Assembly: GCF_049803835.1 (NCBI RefSeq)
Contig: NZ_JBNAGK010000001.1
Span: forward strand, 186,001-250,000
Source of the DNA: Pacificoceanicola sp049803835
Lineage (GTDB): Bacteria > Pseudomonadota > Alphaproteobacteria > Rhodobacterales > Rhodobacteraceae
Direction: 5' to 3'
Length of the DNA stretch: 64,000 bases
This document shows, piece after piece, positions 49,886-59,301 of the stretch. The notes beneath the pieces were generated by a model, which was given only the letters and a program-made list of their open reading frames with translations, searched no databases and was not told the DNA's origin. Made by a program: the position numbers and the translations under genes. Position 1 is the first letter of the stretch. Every line of letters starts with the position of its first letter.

Positions 49886-50484
49886 TGAATCCTGACTTGA
49901 TCCTCGCATCCGGCTCCCGAATCCGCGCCGATCTGCTGCGCGCGGCCGGACTTTCGGTCCAGTGCGAATCGCCCCGGCTGGATGAGGAGGCCATCAAGAT
50001 GGCGCTTCTCGCCGAGGATGCCCCACCCCGGGACATCGCCGACGCTTTGGCCGAGGCAAAGGCCCGGAAAGTGTCCGGCAAGTTGCCGGCACTTCCCGTC
50101 CTGGGATGCGATCAGGTCCTGGAATTCGATGGCAGGCTGTTTTCGAAACCGGAAACACGGGAGGAGGCGCAGGCGCATTTGCGTCAACTGCGGGGCAACA
50201 CGCACCGTCTGCTTTCGGCTGCGGTTCTTTACAAAGACACACGACCCGTCTGGCGCCATGTTTCCACGGCGCGGCTGACCATGCGGACCTTCACGGACGC
50301 CTATCTCGAGAGCTACCTGGACCGGAACTGGCCCGACGTTGCTGAGAGTGTCGGTGGGTACAAGCTCGAAAGGGAAGGCGTCCGCCTGTTCTCTCAGATC
50401 CAGGGCGATCATTTCACCATCCTTGGCCTGCCGCTGCTCGAATTGTTGAATCACCTTTCCCTGACGGGGGTGATCGAGGGATGA
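49885..50484 (+). CDS. maf: Maf-family nucleoside triphosphate pyrophosphatase
   Basis: A 199-residue Maf protein, a housecleaning enzyme that hydrolyses modified or non-canonical NTPs and in some species slows septation. The N-terminal loop ASGSRIRADLL (about residues 8-18) and GCDQVLE with catalytic Asp are present. The ATG at 49885 is the family-typical start; the frame is open 64 codons upstream, into the presumed oriC, and is not used. First gene of maf-aroE-coaE-dnaQ, all joined by overlaps. Confidence 0.9.
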   Translation: MNPDLILASGSRIRADLLRAAGLSVQCESPRLDEEAIKMALLAEDAPPRDIADALAEAKARKVSGKLPALPVLGCDQVLEFDGRLFSKPETREEAQAHLRQLRGNTHRLLSAAVLYKDTRPVWRHVSTARLTMRTFTDAYLESYLDRNWPDVAESVGGYKLEREGVRLFSQIQGDHFTILGLPLLELLNHLSLTGVIEG

Positions 50485-51308
50485 GCCGGATACCTCTTGC
50501 CGGGATTGTCGGCACTCCGGTCGACCGCTCCCCAGCGCCACGGCTGTTTGCCCACTGGTTGCGGGTACAGGGGTTGAACGGACACTACGTTCCATTGGAC
50601 ATCGCCCCCGACGTGCTCGAGTCGTGCTTGCGGCGGCTTCCGGACCTCGGGTTTCTCGGGGTCAACGTCACGGCCCCCTACAAGGAAAAGGTGATGGGCA
50701 TTGCCGACCTGATTTCCGACCGGGCGACGCTGATCGGTGCGGCCAATGTCCTGATCTTTCGCGAGGACGGCCGGATTCATGCGGACAACACCGACGGGTA
50801 CGGCTTCATCCAGAACGTTCGTCAGACTGTCCCGAACTGGGTGCCTCACGCTGGCCCGGCTCTCGTTTTCGGTGCCGGCGGGGCGGCGCGGGCCGTCATT
50901 GCCTCTCTGATTGATGTCGGTGTCCCGGAAATCCGCCTGACCAACCGCACCCGCATCCGTGCCGACCGCCTGCGCGAGGAGTTCGGCCACCGGGTCAAGG
51001 TCCACGACTGGGTGCAGGCGGGAAACCTCATCGAAGGCTGCGCCACCGTGGTCAACACGACCTCTCTCGGCATGGCGGGCAAGCCACCGTTCCGCGTGCC
51101 GCTCGACGGCTTGCGGCGCGGGATGGTGGTAACCGATACCGTCTACACACCGCTCAAGACACGGCTCCTCGAAGAAGCGGCGGCGCGTGGGTGTTCCGTC
51201 GTCGATGGCCTCGGTATGCTTCTGCATCAGGCGGTTCCGGGGTTTGAACGCTGGTTCGGCCAAAGACCGCAGGTGGACGCCGATACGCGTGATGCGGTGA
51301 TGGCATGA
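50481..51308 (+). CDS. aroE: Shikimate dehydrogenase
   Basis: A 275-residue NADPH-dependent enzyme of aromatic amino acid synthesis. Catalytic Lys and Asp are in VNVTAPYKEKV and NTDGYGF. The dinucleotide loop is GAGGAARAV (about residues 132-140), with NRTRIRA giving NADP preference. The N-terminal substrate loop reads TPVDRSPAPRL, a slight variant of the usual SxSP. Overlaps maf and coaE by 4 bases each. Confidence 0.93.
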   Translation: MSRIPLAGIVGTPVDRSPAPRLFAHWLRVQGLNGHYVPLDIAPDVLESCLRRLPDLGFLGVNVTAPYKEKVMGIADLISDRATLIGAANVLIFREDGRIHADNTDGYGFIQNVRQTVPNWVPHAGPALVFGAGGAARAVIASLIDVGVPEIRLTNRTRIRADRLREEFGHRVKVHDWVQAGNLIEGCATVVNTTSLGMAGKPPFRVPLDGLRRGMVVTDTVYTPLKTRLLEEAAARGCSVVDGLGMLLHQAVPGFERWFGQRPQVDADTRDAVMA

Positions 51309-51898
51309 AGTTCCGTCTCGGTCTGACCGGCTCCATCGGCATGGGAAAATCCACCACCGCGACCATGTTCGCCGACGAGGGCTGCGCTGTCTGGGATGCC
51401 GATGCTGCCGTGCACCGACTCTACGGCCGTGGTGGTGGGGCGGTTCTCCCGATGTCGGAAGAATTTCCCGACGCTATCGAAAACGGCGCCATCTCTCGCG
51501 ACCGCCTTCGCACGATCATTGCCGCCGATCCGACCGCCCTGCCCCGGATCGAGGCCATCGTGCACCCGCTTGTCCTGCAGGACCGCGAAGCGTTCATTGC
51601 GTCCAATGCGGACAGGATCGGCGTCTTCGACATACCGCTGCTCTTCGAGACGGGCGGAGACAAGGCCATGGATGCCACCGCCTGCGTTCACGTATCCCGA
51701 GCCATTCAGCAACAGCGTGTGCTTGCCCGTGGCACCATGACCGAAGCGGATCTGGAGCGCATCCTTGCCCGACAGATGCCGAACGAAGAGAAATGCGCCC
51801 GGGCGACCTGGGTCATTGAGACCGATACACTTGAGCATGCCCGCGTGCAGGTGCAGGATGTGCTCAACGACATCCGGAACAGGCTGACCCATGCGTGA
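51305..51898 (+). CDS. coaE: Dephospho-CoA kinase
   Basis: A 197-residue kinase for the last step of CoA synthesis. The P-loop is GLTGSIGMGKST (about residues 6-17), followed by WDADAAVHRLY, the substrate-binding block, and DIPLLFETGGD. Codirectional and coupled to aroE (ATGA) and dnaQ (8-base overlap). Confidence 0.93.
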   Translation: MKFRLGLTGSIGMGKSTTATMFADEGCAVWDADAAVHRLYGRGGGAVLPMSEEFPDAIENGAISRDRLRTIIAADPTALPRIEAIVHPLVLQDREAFIASNADRIGVFDIPLLFETGGDKAMDATACVHVSRAIQQQRVLARGTMTEADLERILARQMPNEEKCARATWVIETDTLEHARVQVQDVLNDIRNRLTHA

Positions 51899-52628
51899 GA
51901 TCGTCCTCGACACTGAAACCACGGGCTTCGAACCGGAGTCCGGCGACCGGATCGTGGAAATCGGGGCCATCGAGTTGTTCAACCACATGCCCACGGGCCG
52001 GACGTTCCACGAATACATCAACCCGGAGCGTGACATGCCGGACGAGGCCTTCGGCATTCATGGCATCGGCCCGGACCTGCTGGTCAGCGGACCCCGCGCC
52101 GCGAAGCCGGGCGAGGTCACGCTCAAGGACAAGCCGGTGTTCAAAGCTGTCGGGCAGGCTTTCCTCGACTTTATCGAGGACAGCAATCTGGTGATCCACA
52201 ACGCCAGCTTCGACATGAAATTCCTCAATGCCGAACTGAAATGGATGGGCCTGCCGCAGATCGTCTACAGTCGCGCCGTCGACACGTTGGCGATCGCGCG
52301 GAAGAAATTCCCGGGCTCTCCGGCCAGCCTCGACGCGCTCTGCCGCCGGTTCGGCATCGACAATTCGAACCGCACCCTGCACGGCGCCTTGCTGGACAGC
52401 GAAATCCTTGCGGACGTGTACCTTGAGCTGATTGGGGGCAAACAGCCGGACTTCGGCCTTGCCGCGCCGGTGCAGAAGGGAAACGGATCCGCGCAGCAGG
52501 TCGAAACCGACTGGCGCCCGAAACCGCGCAGCACGCCGCTGCCGCCTCGCATCACGGAAAAGGAAAAGGCGGCTCACGCCACCTTTGTCGCCAAATTGGG
52601 GGAGAAGGCGCTCTGGCTCAAGACCTGA
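51891..52628 (+). CDS. dnaQ: DNA polymerase III epsilon subunit (3'-5' proofreading exonuclease)
   Basis: A 245-residue DEDDh exonuclease of the replicase. Exo I is LDTETTGFE (about residues 6-14), Exo II is HNASFDMKFLN, and Exo III is HGALLDSEILADVY with the general-base His. The C-terminal tail, rich in Pro/Lys/Arg, would bind the polymerase alpha subunit. Final gene of the maf-aroE-coaE-dnaQ operon, immediately beside the presumed origin. Confidence 0.93.
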   Translation: MREIVLDTETTGFEPESGDRIVEIGAIELFNHMPTGRTFHEYINPERDMPDEAFGIHGIGPDLLVSGPRAAKPGEVTLKDKPVFKAVGQAFLDFIEDSNLVIHNASFDMKFLNAELKWMGLPQIVYSRAVDTLAIARKKFPGSPASLDALCRRFGIDNSNRTLHGALLDSEILADVYLELIGGKQPDFGLAAPVQKGNGSAQQVETDWRPKPRSTPLPPRITEKEKAAHATFVAKLGEKALWLKT

Positions 52629-52641
52629 GCGCCCGGCCCCG

Positions 52642-53130
52642 TCAGGATACCGGCGCGGCTTCCTGCTGACGGCGCGCGATTTCCGCGCGGTACAGGGCAA
52701 GGAAGTCGATGGTGTCGAGGTTCAGTGGCATGAAGCCACCGTCGCGGGTCACGTCCGAGACGATGCGGCGCACGAACGGGAAGATCATCCGCGGGCATTC
52801 GATCAGCAGGAACGGATGCATCTGGTCCTCGGGAACGTTCTCGATCTGGAACACACCGGCATAATCCAGCTCCAGCACGAACAGGTGATCGCCCGTTCCC
52901 TTGGACTTGGCTTCGACCTTCAGCTTGAGGACGACCTCATACTGGTGCTCCGCCGAACGCTTCTTGGCGTCGAGGTTAACCTGAACCTGCACGTCCGGCT
53001 GGACCTCGCCGGTCACACCTTTCTGCGACAGGATGTTCTCGAACGACAGGTCGCGAACGAACTGCGCAAGGATGTTCATTTTCGGGGGCTGCGGGACTTG
53101 GGGCGCCGCGCCGTTTTCGTTTTCTGCCAT
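52642..53130 (-). CDS. secB: Protein-export chaperone SecB
   Basis: A 162-residue tetrameric chaperone that keeps preproteins unfolded and hands them to SecA. The family segments are IYVKDLSFE-type (here FVRDLSFEN), VQVQVNLDAKK, and ECPRMIFPFVRRIVSDVTRDGG, then a FMPLNLDTIDF substrate-groove strand. Convergent with dnaQ, 13 bases apart, and followed upstream by fxsA on the same strand. Confidence 0.93.
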   Translation of the reverse strand: MAENENGAAPQVPQPPKMNILAQFVRDLSFENILSQKGVTGEVQPDVQVQVNLDAKKRSAEHQYEVVLKLKVEAKSKGTGDHLFVLELDYAGVFQIENVPEDQMHPFLLIECPRMIFPFVRRIVSDVTRDGGFMPLNLDTIDFLALYRAEIARRQQEAAPVS

Positions 53131-53190
53131 GAGCCGAACTCCGCTGGGTCAAAATATCGCGCCAAGCCTTAACAGGCAGGGCGCAAAGGC

Positions 53191-53700
53191 TCAATGCCTC
53201 GTCCAGCCGGAGCCGGGGTGATTGGGAGCCTTGTCTTTCGGCACTTCGGTGAACTCGCCGTCGATCACGTCGCCGGGACGGTGTGCGGCGTAAGGATCGC
53301 GCTGTGGCGCATCCCGCCGGACATGCATTTCGCCGCCCATCTGGAAGGACGTGACCTTGACCCGGCTCCGCAACCATTTGAACACCGCCACGCGCACCGG
53401 CGGGAACAACAGGGCAAAGCCCACCGCGTCGGTAAAGAACCCCGGCGTCAGCAGCAGCGCACCGGACACGAGGATCATCGCCCCATGGGCCAGCGGCTCG
53501 CTCGGGTTTTCGAGGCGGGAAAAGGACGACTGCAGGTTCGCAATGGCCGCCCGGCCCTGTTGCTTCACCATCCAGGTGCCCAGGATAGCCGTGATGACCA
53601 CCACCGCCAGCGTCGGCCAAAGCCCGATCAGGCCGCCAACCTGAATGAACAGGGCAATTTCAATCAAGGGCACCATCAGAAACGCGACGAACAACCACAT
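53191..53700 (-). CDS. fxsA: FxsA-family membrane protein
   Basis: A 169-residue inner-membrane protein: four hydrophobic segments in residues 1-115 (WLFVAFLMVPLIEIALFIQV first, then LVSGALLLTPGFFTDAVGF), and a hydrophilic C-terminal tail. E. coli FxsA overexpression relieves exclusion of phage T7 by F plasmids; the physiological role is unknown. The ATG at 53700 has AAGGAG upstream; an earlier ATG would place charged residues before the first helix. Divergent from the Tim44-like gene. Confidence 0.88.
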   Translation of the reverse strand: MWLFVAFLMVPLIEIALFIQVGGLIGLWPTLAVVVITAILGTWMVKQQGRAAIANLQSSFSRLENPSEPLAHGAMILVSGALLLTPGFFTDAVGFALLFPPVRVAVFKWLRSRVKVTSFQMGGEMHVRRDAPQRDPYAAHRPGDVIDGEFTEVPKDKAPNHPGSGWTRH

Positions 53701-53804
53701 GAGCGGGCTCCTTCCTTTCCCGGCGCAGGTAGACTTGCCTGCATGCAGCACCTACATAGGAACTCAACCGCATAAATGCCATGCATCGACAACATGAGGT
53801 GCCG

Positions 53805-54464
53805 ATGAACTCGCCTATCCTGCAACTTCTGGTTCTCGCCGGAATTGCCATTTTTCTGGTTCTGCGCCTGCGCAGCGTCCTCGGCACGCGTGAGGGGTTC
53901 GAAAAACCCCCGGTGCAGCCGTCGTCCTCCTCGCGCCGCGATACCCGCGATTTCGAGGTGATCGAAGGCGGGCCGGATCATGACATCACCGACCACGTTC
54001 CCGAAGGTTCGGACAGTGCAAAGGCGCTCGCCGCGATGAAACGGATCGAACCCAGTTTCGGCGTTTCGGATTTCCTGTCCGGCGCGCGCGGGGCTTACGA
54101 GATGATCCTGATGGGTTTCGAGCGGGGCGAGATCGAGGATCTGAAGCCGTTCCTCGACGAGGATGTCTACGAAAGCTTCGAGCAGGTCGTCGACCAGCGC
54201 GCCGAGCAGGGACTCACCATCGAGGCGGAATTCGTCGGCGTTCGGGAAATGTCCCTGGTCGAGGCGACCTTCGACGACGCCACCCGCCGCGCGGAAATCA
54301 CCGTGCGCTATGTCGGTGAACTGACTTCGGTGGTCAAGGATGATACCGGGCAGGTCATCGAAGGTTCGGCAACGGCGGTGAAGAAACAGAAAGACATCTG
54401 GACCTATGCGCGTATCATGGGCAGCGATGATCCCAACTGGCAGCTTGTCGCAACGGACGAATGA
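53805..54464 (+). CDS. Tim44/TimA-domain membrane-associated protein
   Basis: A 219-residue protein: one N-terminal membrane helix (LQLLVLAGIAIFLVLRL), a charged linker (GGPDHDITDHVPEGSD), then a Tim44-like C-terminal domain (FLSGARGAYEMILMGFERGE, and EAEFVGVREMSLVEATFDD). The bacterial relative TimA is thought to tether proteins at the inner membrane. The ATG at 53805 follows GAGG. First of three genes with mltA and the Smr protein, joined by ATGA overlaps. Confidence 0.85.
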   Translation: MNSPILQLLVLAGIAIFLVLRLRSVLGTREGFEKPPVQPSSSSRRDTRDFEVIEGGPDHDITDHVPEGSDSAKALAAMKRIEPSFGVSDFLSGARGAYEMILMGFERGEIEDLKPFLDEDVYESFEQVVDQRAEQGLTIEAEFVGVREMSLVEATFDDATRRAEITVRYVGELTSVVKDDTGQVIEGSATAVKKQKDIWTYARIMGSDDPNWQLVATDE

Positions 54465-55501
54465 TACGAACAGCCCTTGCAGCGCTTCTCGCCGTTCTCC
54501 TCATGACCGACCAATCCGACGCCCAGACCGAGGTGCAATACCAGATTCTCGGTTTCGAGGATCTGGACGGCTGGACCGAGGACAACCAGGACGCGGCGCT
54601 GCAGGCTTTTCTCGTGACATGCCGGGACATGGACGATCCGGATTGGCGGGCGCTCTGCGGGGTGGCCGCCGATGCAAGGAATGCGCGGGCGTTCTTTGAA
54701 CTCTTCTTCCGGCCCGTCCTCATAACCGAGGGCAAGGACGCGCTCTTTACCGGTTATTTCGAGCCGGAGCTGGACGGCTCCCCCTACCCTACGCCACGTT
54801 ACCGCTTCCCGGTCTACAAGATGCCGCCGGAAGCGCGGACGATCCGCCCCTGGCTGACGCGGCGGGATATCCTGACAAGCGGCGTCATGGACAACCGGGG
54901 GCTGGAAATCGCCTGGGTCGACGATCCGGTGGAGTTGTTCTTTCTCCAGGTGCAGGGCTCCGGGCGCATTCGATATTCCGACGGCCGCATGGTGCGTGTC
55001 GGATACGCCGGTTTCAACGGGCACGTTTACCGCTCGATCGGGCAGGAACTGGTGCGGCGCGGGGTCTACGACATCCACCAGGTGTCGGCGGAGGTCATCA
55101 AGAACTGGGTCCGCCGCAATCCCTTCGACGGAGAAGAACTGCTCTATCACAACGACAGCTACGTCTTCTTCCGTGAGGTCAGCGAGGTGCCGTCGGACAA
55201 GGGGCCGCTCGGCGCGATGAACCGCTCGATTTCGGCACTGCGCTCGATTGCCGTCGATCCGGCCTACACGCCCCTCGGCGCGCCGGTCTGGCTGGAGAAG
55301 GACGGCGCGATCCCGATGCGGCGGCTCATGATCGCGCAGGACACGGGGTCCGCGATCAAGGGTGCGCAGCGGGCGGATGTGTTCATGGGGACGGGCGACG
55401 AGGCGGGGCGCGTCGCCGGAATGATGAAGGACAGCGGGCGAATGATCGTCCTGATGCCGATCCAACGCGCCTATGCCCTGCTCGCGGACCCGACCTTATG
55501 A
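54461..55501 (+). CDS. mltA: Membrane-bound lytic murein transglycosylase A family protein
   Basis: A 346-residue peptidoglycan-cleaving enzyme, forming 1,6-anhydromuramyl ends. After a short signal peptide (MIRTALAALLAVLLMTDQSDA) the MltA domain shows LFTGYFEPELDGS and EIAWVDDPVELFFLQVQGSG; the C-terminal 3D domain (IAQDTGSAIKGAQRADVFMG) has the conserved Asp residues. No lipobox Cys is visible, so it may be soluble or held by a partner. Confidence 0.9.
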   Translation: MIRTALAALLAVLLMTDQSDAQTEVQYQILGFEDLDGWTEDNQDAALQAFLVTCRDMDDPDWRALCGVAADARNARAFFELFFRPVLITEGKDALFTGYFEPELDGSPYPTPRYRFPVYKMPPEARTIRPWLTRRDILTSGVMDNRGLEIAWVDDPVELFFLQVQGSGRIRYSDGRMVRVGYAGFNGHVYRSIGQELVRRGVYDIHQVSAEVIKNWVRRNPFDGEELLYHNDSYVFFREVSEVPSDKGPLGAMNRSISALRSIAVDPAYTPLGAPVWLEKDGAIPMRRLMIAQDTGSAIKGAQRADVFMGTGDEAGRVAGMMKDSGRMIVLMPIQRAYALLADPTL

Positions 55502-56088
55502 GCCGCAGGCGCCTGCGCCCGGACGAGCTCGACCTCTGGCAGCACGTGGCGAAAAGCGCAGACCCGCTGCACAAGCGTCCGAAGCCCGTGGAACGCCCGG
55601 AGCCGACCAAACCGGCATTTCGCCAGCCGGAGGTGAAGCCGCAGCCCCTTCCGGCGTTTGATATCGGCGAAATGACACCGCCGCACACCCAGACGCATTA
55701 TTTCCCGAAGACCACCGGGCAAAGGCTCAAGGCCGAGCCGGTGCGGATGGACAGCAAAGCCTTCACCCGGCTCAAACGCGGAAAGCTGGCGCCCGAGGCG
55801 CGGATCGACCTGCACGGCATGACGCTCGACCAGGCCCATCCGGCGTTGAACCGCTTCATCGTGACATCGCACACGCGCGGCATGAGGCTGGTTCTGGTCA
55901 TCACCGGCAAAGGTGCGCGCGAAGACCCCTATGATCCCATGCCCCACCGGCGCGGCGTGCTGAAACGGCAGGTGCCCATGTGGATGCGGCAAGCGCCGCT
56001 GTCGCTCATGGTGCTGCAGGTCGCCGAGGCGCATATCCGGCACGGCGGCGCCGGTGCCTATTACGTGTATCTCAGGCGCGAGCGTTAG
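55498..56088 (+). CDS. Smr-domain protein
   Basis: A 196-residue protein. The first 90 residues are charged and Pro-rich, without a fold I recognise. The C-terminal Smr domain has IDLHGMTLDQAH (LDLHG-type signature) and VITGKGA (GKG loop), features of nicking endonucleases related to the MutS2 tail. Possible nucleic-acid role. Coupled to mltA by ATGA; stop codon overlaps that of the convergent MFS gene. Confidence 0.85.
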   Translation: MSRRRLRPDELDLWQHVAKSADPLHKRPKPVERPEPTKPAFRQPEVKPQPLPAFDIGEMTPPHTQTHYFPKTTGQRLKAEPVRMDSKAFTRLKRGKLAPEARIDLHGMTLDQAHPALNRFIVTSHTRGMRLVLVITGKGAREDPYDPMPHRRGVLKRQVPMWMRQAPLSLMVLQVAEAHIRHGGAGAYYVYLRRER

Positions 56089-57296
56089 AGCCGCCCGGCG
56101 TAGCGCGTCACGCCAATCGCCATCAGCACCGTTGTCAGCACGAAATACAGGGCGACGCCAAGGTATTGCAGCTCGATCCCGACGCCGAAGTCGATCAGTG
56201 CCCCGGTGATCCCGGGCCCAAGGGCAGATCCAAGAACCATGACCGCCGCCGCTGTCGCCTTGATCGCGCCGAGGTTTCGGGTGCCGTAGAACTCCGCCCA
56301 GAAGGCATTCGGCAAAGTGTTGTTGGACCCCGTGACCAGCGCCATGCAGAGGAGACCGAGGAGGGTGGTCCCAAGGCTTTCGCTGAAACCGTAGAAGGCA
56401 AAGGCCGCCACGGCCGGAACCTGGAACCACGGGATCAGCCGTGGGGTGCCGAACTTGTCGAGCAGCCAGCCGGACGTCAGCATCGCACCGAAGGTCACCG
56501 CGGTGTAGATCGGGAACAGCGCCACGAGGTCGATGTGCTCGAAGCCCTTGACCGTTGCGAAATGGACCTGCTGGAAGAAAAAGGCCGTGCCAAAGGCCGC
56601 CGGGCCAAGCAGCGCCGGCACCATGAACCAGAACAGCGGGTGGCGCAGGCATTCCATCCGTGTCCAGTGCCTCTGGTCCATGCCGAAGGACACATCGGAC
56701 TCCGCATGGCTTTGCGGCGTGCGCTCCTGCGTCAGCAGCAGCACGATGACCGGCATGGCGACGACGCAGACCACCGCCGCGCCCATCCACAATATCCGCC
56801 AGTCCAGCACCAGCATGAGCGAGACCGCGCTGACCGGCAGGATCGCCTCGCCCAGCGCCACGCCAAGACCGGAGATCGACAGCGCCCTGCCCCGCGATGC
56901 GATGAACCAGCGCGACATGGAGACCACGGCGAGGTGACTCATCATCCCCTGCCCGCACAGGCGCAGCGCAAAGATCACCACTGGCAGCACCGCCGCCCAG
57001 GGATTCAGCGCCATGGCGAGGCAGGCGCAGGCAAACAGCAGAAGCACGATCACGCTCAGCACGCGGGTGCGGTAGAGATCGGTCAATGCGCCGCTCCAGA
57101 GCATGACCGCGGCGGACACGCTGGTGCCCAGCGTATAGATGCCGCCCCAGGCACCGTGGCTCAGCGAGAAGGCCTCGCGGATTTCACCGGAGAAGACGGA
57201 AATGAAAAAGGTCTGCCCGAAACTGGACAGGAAGGTCAGCAGGATGCCGACGGACAACCATCGAAAGTTGCCGAAGAGGAACTGAAAGAATGCCAT
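56085..57296 (-). CDS. Major facilitator superfamily transporter
   Basis: A 403-residue carrier with about 12 membrane helices. GALTDLYRTRVLS between helices 2 and 3 matches the MFS loop, and a second similar loop (SGWLLDKFGTPR) is near the middle. The ATG at 57296 begins MAFFQFLFGNF, following a likely loop-free N-terminus; the upstream frame is unlikely. It resembles oxalate/formate-type or generic uptake permeases; the substrate cannot be assigned. Alone, convergent with the Smr gene and upstream of ubiG on the same strand (109-base gap). Confidence 0.85.
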   Translation of the reverse strand: MAFFQFLFGNFRWLSVGILLTFLSSFGQTFFISVFSGEIREAFSLSHGAWGGIYTLGTSVSAAVMLWSGALTDLYRTRVLSVIVLLLFACACLAMALNPWAAVLPVVIFALRLCGQGMMSHLAVVSMSRWFIASRGRALSISGLGVALGEAILPVSAVSLMLVLDWRILWMGAAVVCVVAMPVIVLLLTQERTPQSHAESDVSFGMDQRHWTRMECLRHPLFWFMVPALLGPAAFGTAFFFQQVHFATVKGFEHIDLVALFPIYTAVTFGAMLTSGWLLDKFGTPRLIPWFQVPAVAAFAFYGFSESLGTTLLGLLCMALVTGSNNTLPNAFWAEFYGTRNLGAIKATAAAVMVLGSALGPGITGALIDFGVGIELQYLGVALYFVLTTVLMAIGVTRYAGRL

Positions 57297-57405
57297 GCGC
57301 AAGCTTTGTCGCGCATTTTCGCGGGCTGCAATGGGCCATCGCCCGGCCCCGTGAAACATTTGTTGCAGGGACCGGATTTCCGGCGAACCCGGCCGCGGCG
57401 AAAGG

Positions 57406-58146
57406 TCAGGCCACGGGTGCCAGTGCCGCGGTGACGTAATTCACCGACAGGTCCTTGTCCGACAGGCTCCAACGCCATGTGATCGGGTTGAAGACAAATC
57501 CCTTGCGGTCCACGGGCTCGAGCCCGGCCTTGCTCATCAGGTCATAAAGCTCGTACGGCGTGATGAACTTGTGCCACTCATGTGTGCCCTTCGGCAGCCA
57601 GCGCATGACATATTCCGCCCCGACGATGGCCATGGCGAAACTCTTGGGATTGCGGTTGATCGTCGAGCAGATGTGCAGCCCGCCCGGTTTCAGCAGCATC
57701 CGGCAGGCGGTCAGATAGGCCAGCGGATCGGCCACGTGTTCGACCACTTCCATGTTCAGCACCACGTCGAAGCGCTCGCCCCCGGCGGCAACCTCCTCGG
57801 CGGTGGTGTTGCGATAGTCGATGTCCAGCCCCGACTGTTCCGCATGGGTCATTGCCACCGGGATGTTGCGCGCGGCTGCATCGACGCCGACCACCTCCGC
57901 CCCCAGCCGCGCCATCGGCTCGCAGAGCAGCCCACCGCCACAGCCGATGTCGACGATCTTCAGCCCCTTGAACGGCTCCGGTTTCGAAAGGTCCCGGTCG
58001 AACTCCCCGGCGATCTGCGTGGTGATGTAGTCGAGGCGGCAGGGGTTCAGCATGTGCAGCGGCTTGAACTTGCCGTTCGGGTCCCACCACTCGGCGGCCA
58101 TGGCCTCGAACTTGGCAACTTCGGACGGATCGACGGTGATCGTCAT
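57406..58146 (-). CDS. ubiG: Ubiquinone biosynthesis O-methyltransferase UbiG
   Basis: A 246-residue SAM-dependent enzyme that carries out both O-methylations in ubiquinone synthesis. The signature WWDPNGKFKPLHMLNPCRLD lies near residues 20-40; VDIGCGGGLLCEPMARLGA is the SAM loop. I use the ATG at 58146 (MTITVDPSEV), the family-typical start; an ATG 12 bases upstream is possible. Divergent from the peptidase gene, 48 bases apart. Confidence 0.95.
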   Translation of the reverse strand: MTITVDPSEVAKFEAMAAEWWDPNGKFKPLHMLNPCRLDYITTQIAGEFDRDLSKPEPFKGLKIVDIGCGGGLLCEPMARLGAEVVGVDAAARNIPVAMTHAEQSGLDIDYRNTTAEEVAAGGERFDVVLNMEVVEHVADPLAYLTACRMLLKPGGLHICSTINRNPKSFAMAIVGAEYVMRWLPKGTHEWHKFITPYELYDLMSKAGLEPVDRKGFVFNPITWRWSLSDKDLSVNYVTAALAPVA

Positions 58147-58194
58147 GACATTCCCCATGGTCTTTTCAGTGTCGCCCTATCATATAGTGAGCGT

Positions 58195-59172
58195 ATGGAT
58201 AAGTTCCCGAGCCAAAAACGCGCAGTGCAGTATCTTTATCCTCCCGTCGACCCGTTCGACAGTCGCAGGCTCACGGTGTCCGAGGGGCACAGCCTCTATG
58301 TCGAGCAGTGCGGCAATCCGGACGGCGTGCCGGTCATTGTCCTGCACGGCGGTCCAGGTGGCGGCTGCAGTCCGGCGATGCGGCGGTACTTCGATCCGCA
58401 GGTCTACCGGACCGTCCTGTTCGACCAGCGCGGCTGCGGGCGCTCCCGCCCCCATGCCAGCGTGAGCGGCAACACGACGTGGGACCTCGTTTCGGACATC
58501 GAGACGATCCGGGAGGATCTCGGAATCGAGAAATTCATCGTCTTCGGCGGCAGCTGGGGCGCGACGCTTTCCCTGATCTATGCGATCTCGCACCCGGAAC
58601 GCGTCCGGCACCTCGTGCTGCGCGGTGTCTTCCTGATGACGCAGGCCGAGCTCGACTGGTTCTACGGCGGCGGGGCTGGCCAGTTCTGGCCGGAAACCTG
58701 GGCGCGGTTCCGCGACATGATCCCGGAAGAGGAACGCGGCGATCTGATCGACGCCTACCACAAGCGGCTGTTCTGCGGTGACCTTCGGGTGGAGACGAAA
58801 CACGCACAGGCTTGGTCCGCCTGGGAGAATGCGCTTGCCTCTGTCTATTCCTCCGGCCATGGCGGCGAAGCGCCCGGCGATTACGCCCGGGCCTTTGCCC
58901 GGCTGGAGAATCACTACTTCGTCAACAAGGGCTTCCTCGACCACGACGGCTGGATTCTCGCCAACGTGCACCGGATCGCGCACATCCCGGGCGATATCGT
59001 GCAGGGCAGATACGACATGATCTGCCCGCCGCAGCGTGCGTGGGACCTGGCGCAGGCCTGGCCTCTGGTCGATCTGCACATGATCCGCAACGCCGGTCAC
59101 GCCCTGTCCGAGCCGGGCATCAGCGCCGAACTGGTCCGCGTCATGGACCGTCTGGCCGAGCAAATCGGCTGA
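58195..59172 (+). CDS. pip: Proline iminopeptidase (S33 alpha/beta hydrolase)
   Basis: A 325-residue cytoplasmic peptidase that removes N-terminal proline. The oxyanion loop HGGPGGGCS (about residues 51-59), nucleophile Ser120 in GGSWGATL, and the C-terminal GHALSEPG with catalytic His match family S33; the Asp is likely in VQGRYDMICP. The ATG at 58195 begins MDKFPSQKR; no clear ribosome site is seen. It lies upstream of the peptide-type ABC operon, which suits peptide use. Confidence 0.93.
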   Translation: MDKFPSQKRAVQYLYPPVDPFDSRRLTVSEGHSLYVEQCGNPDGVPVIVLHGGPGGGCSPAMRRYFDPQVYRTVLFDQRGCGRSRPHASVSGNTTWDLVSDIETIREDLGIEKFIVFGGSWGATLSLIYAISHPERVRHLVLRGVFLMTQAELDWFYGGGAGQFWPETWARFRDMIPEEERGDLIDAYHKRLFCGDLRVETKHAQAWSAWENALASVYSSGHGGEAPGDYARAFARLENHYFVNKGFLDHDGWILANVHRIAHIPGDIVQGRYDMICPPQRAWDLAQAWPLVDLHMIRNAGHALSEPGISAELVRVMDRLAEQIG

Positions 59173-59301
59173 AAAGATCGCGGGTTGTCCGCAGATACGC
59201 GTTTCGTTCCCGACATTTTTGTCGTCATCTGACATAATCCTTTACAGATGCGGTACGGTTGTTAACTTTCCAGTCAATCAACGAAAGGATCGACAGGGAT
59301 C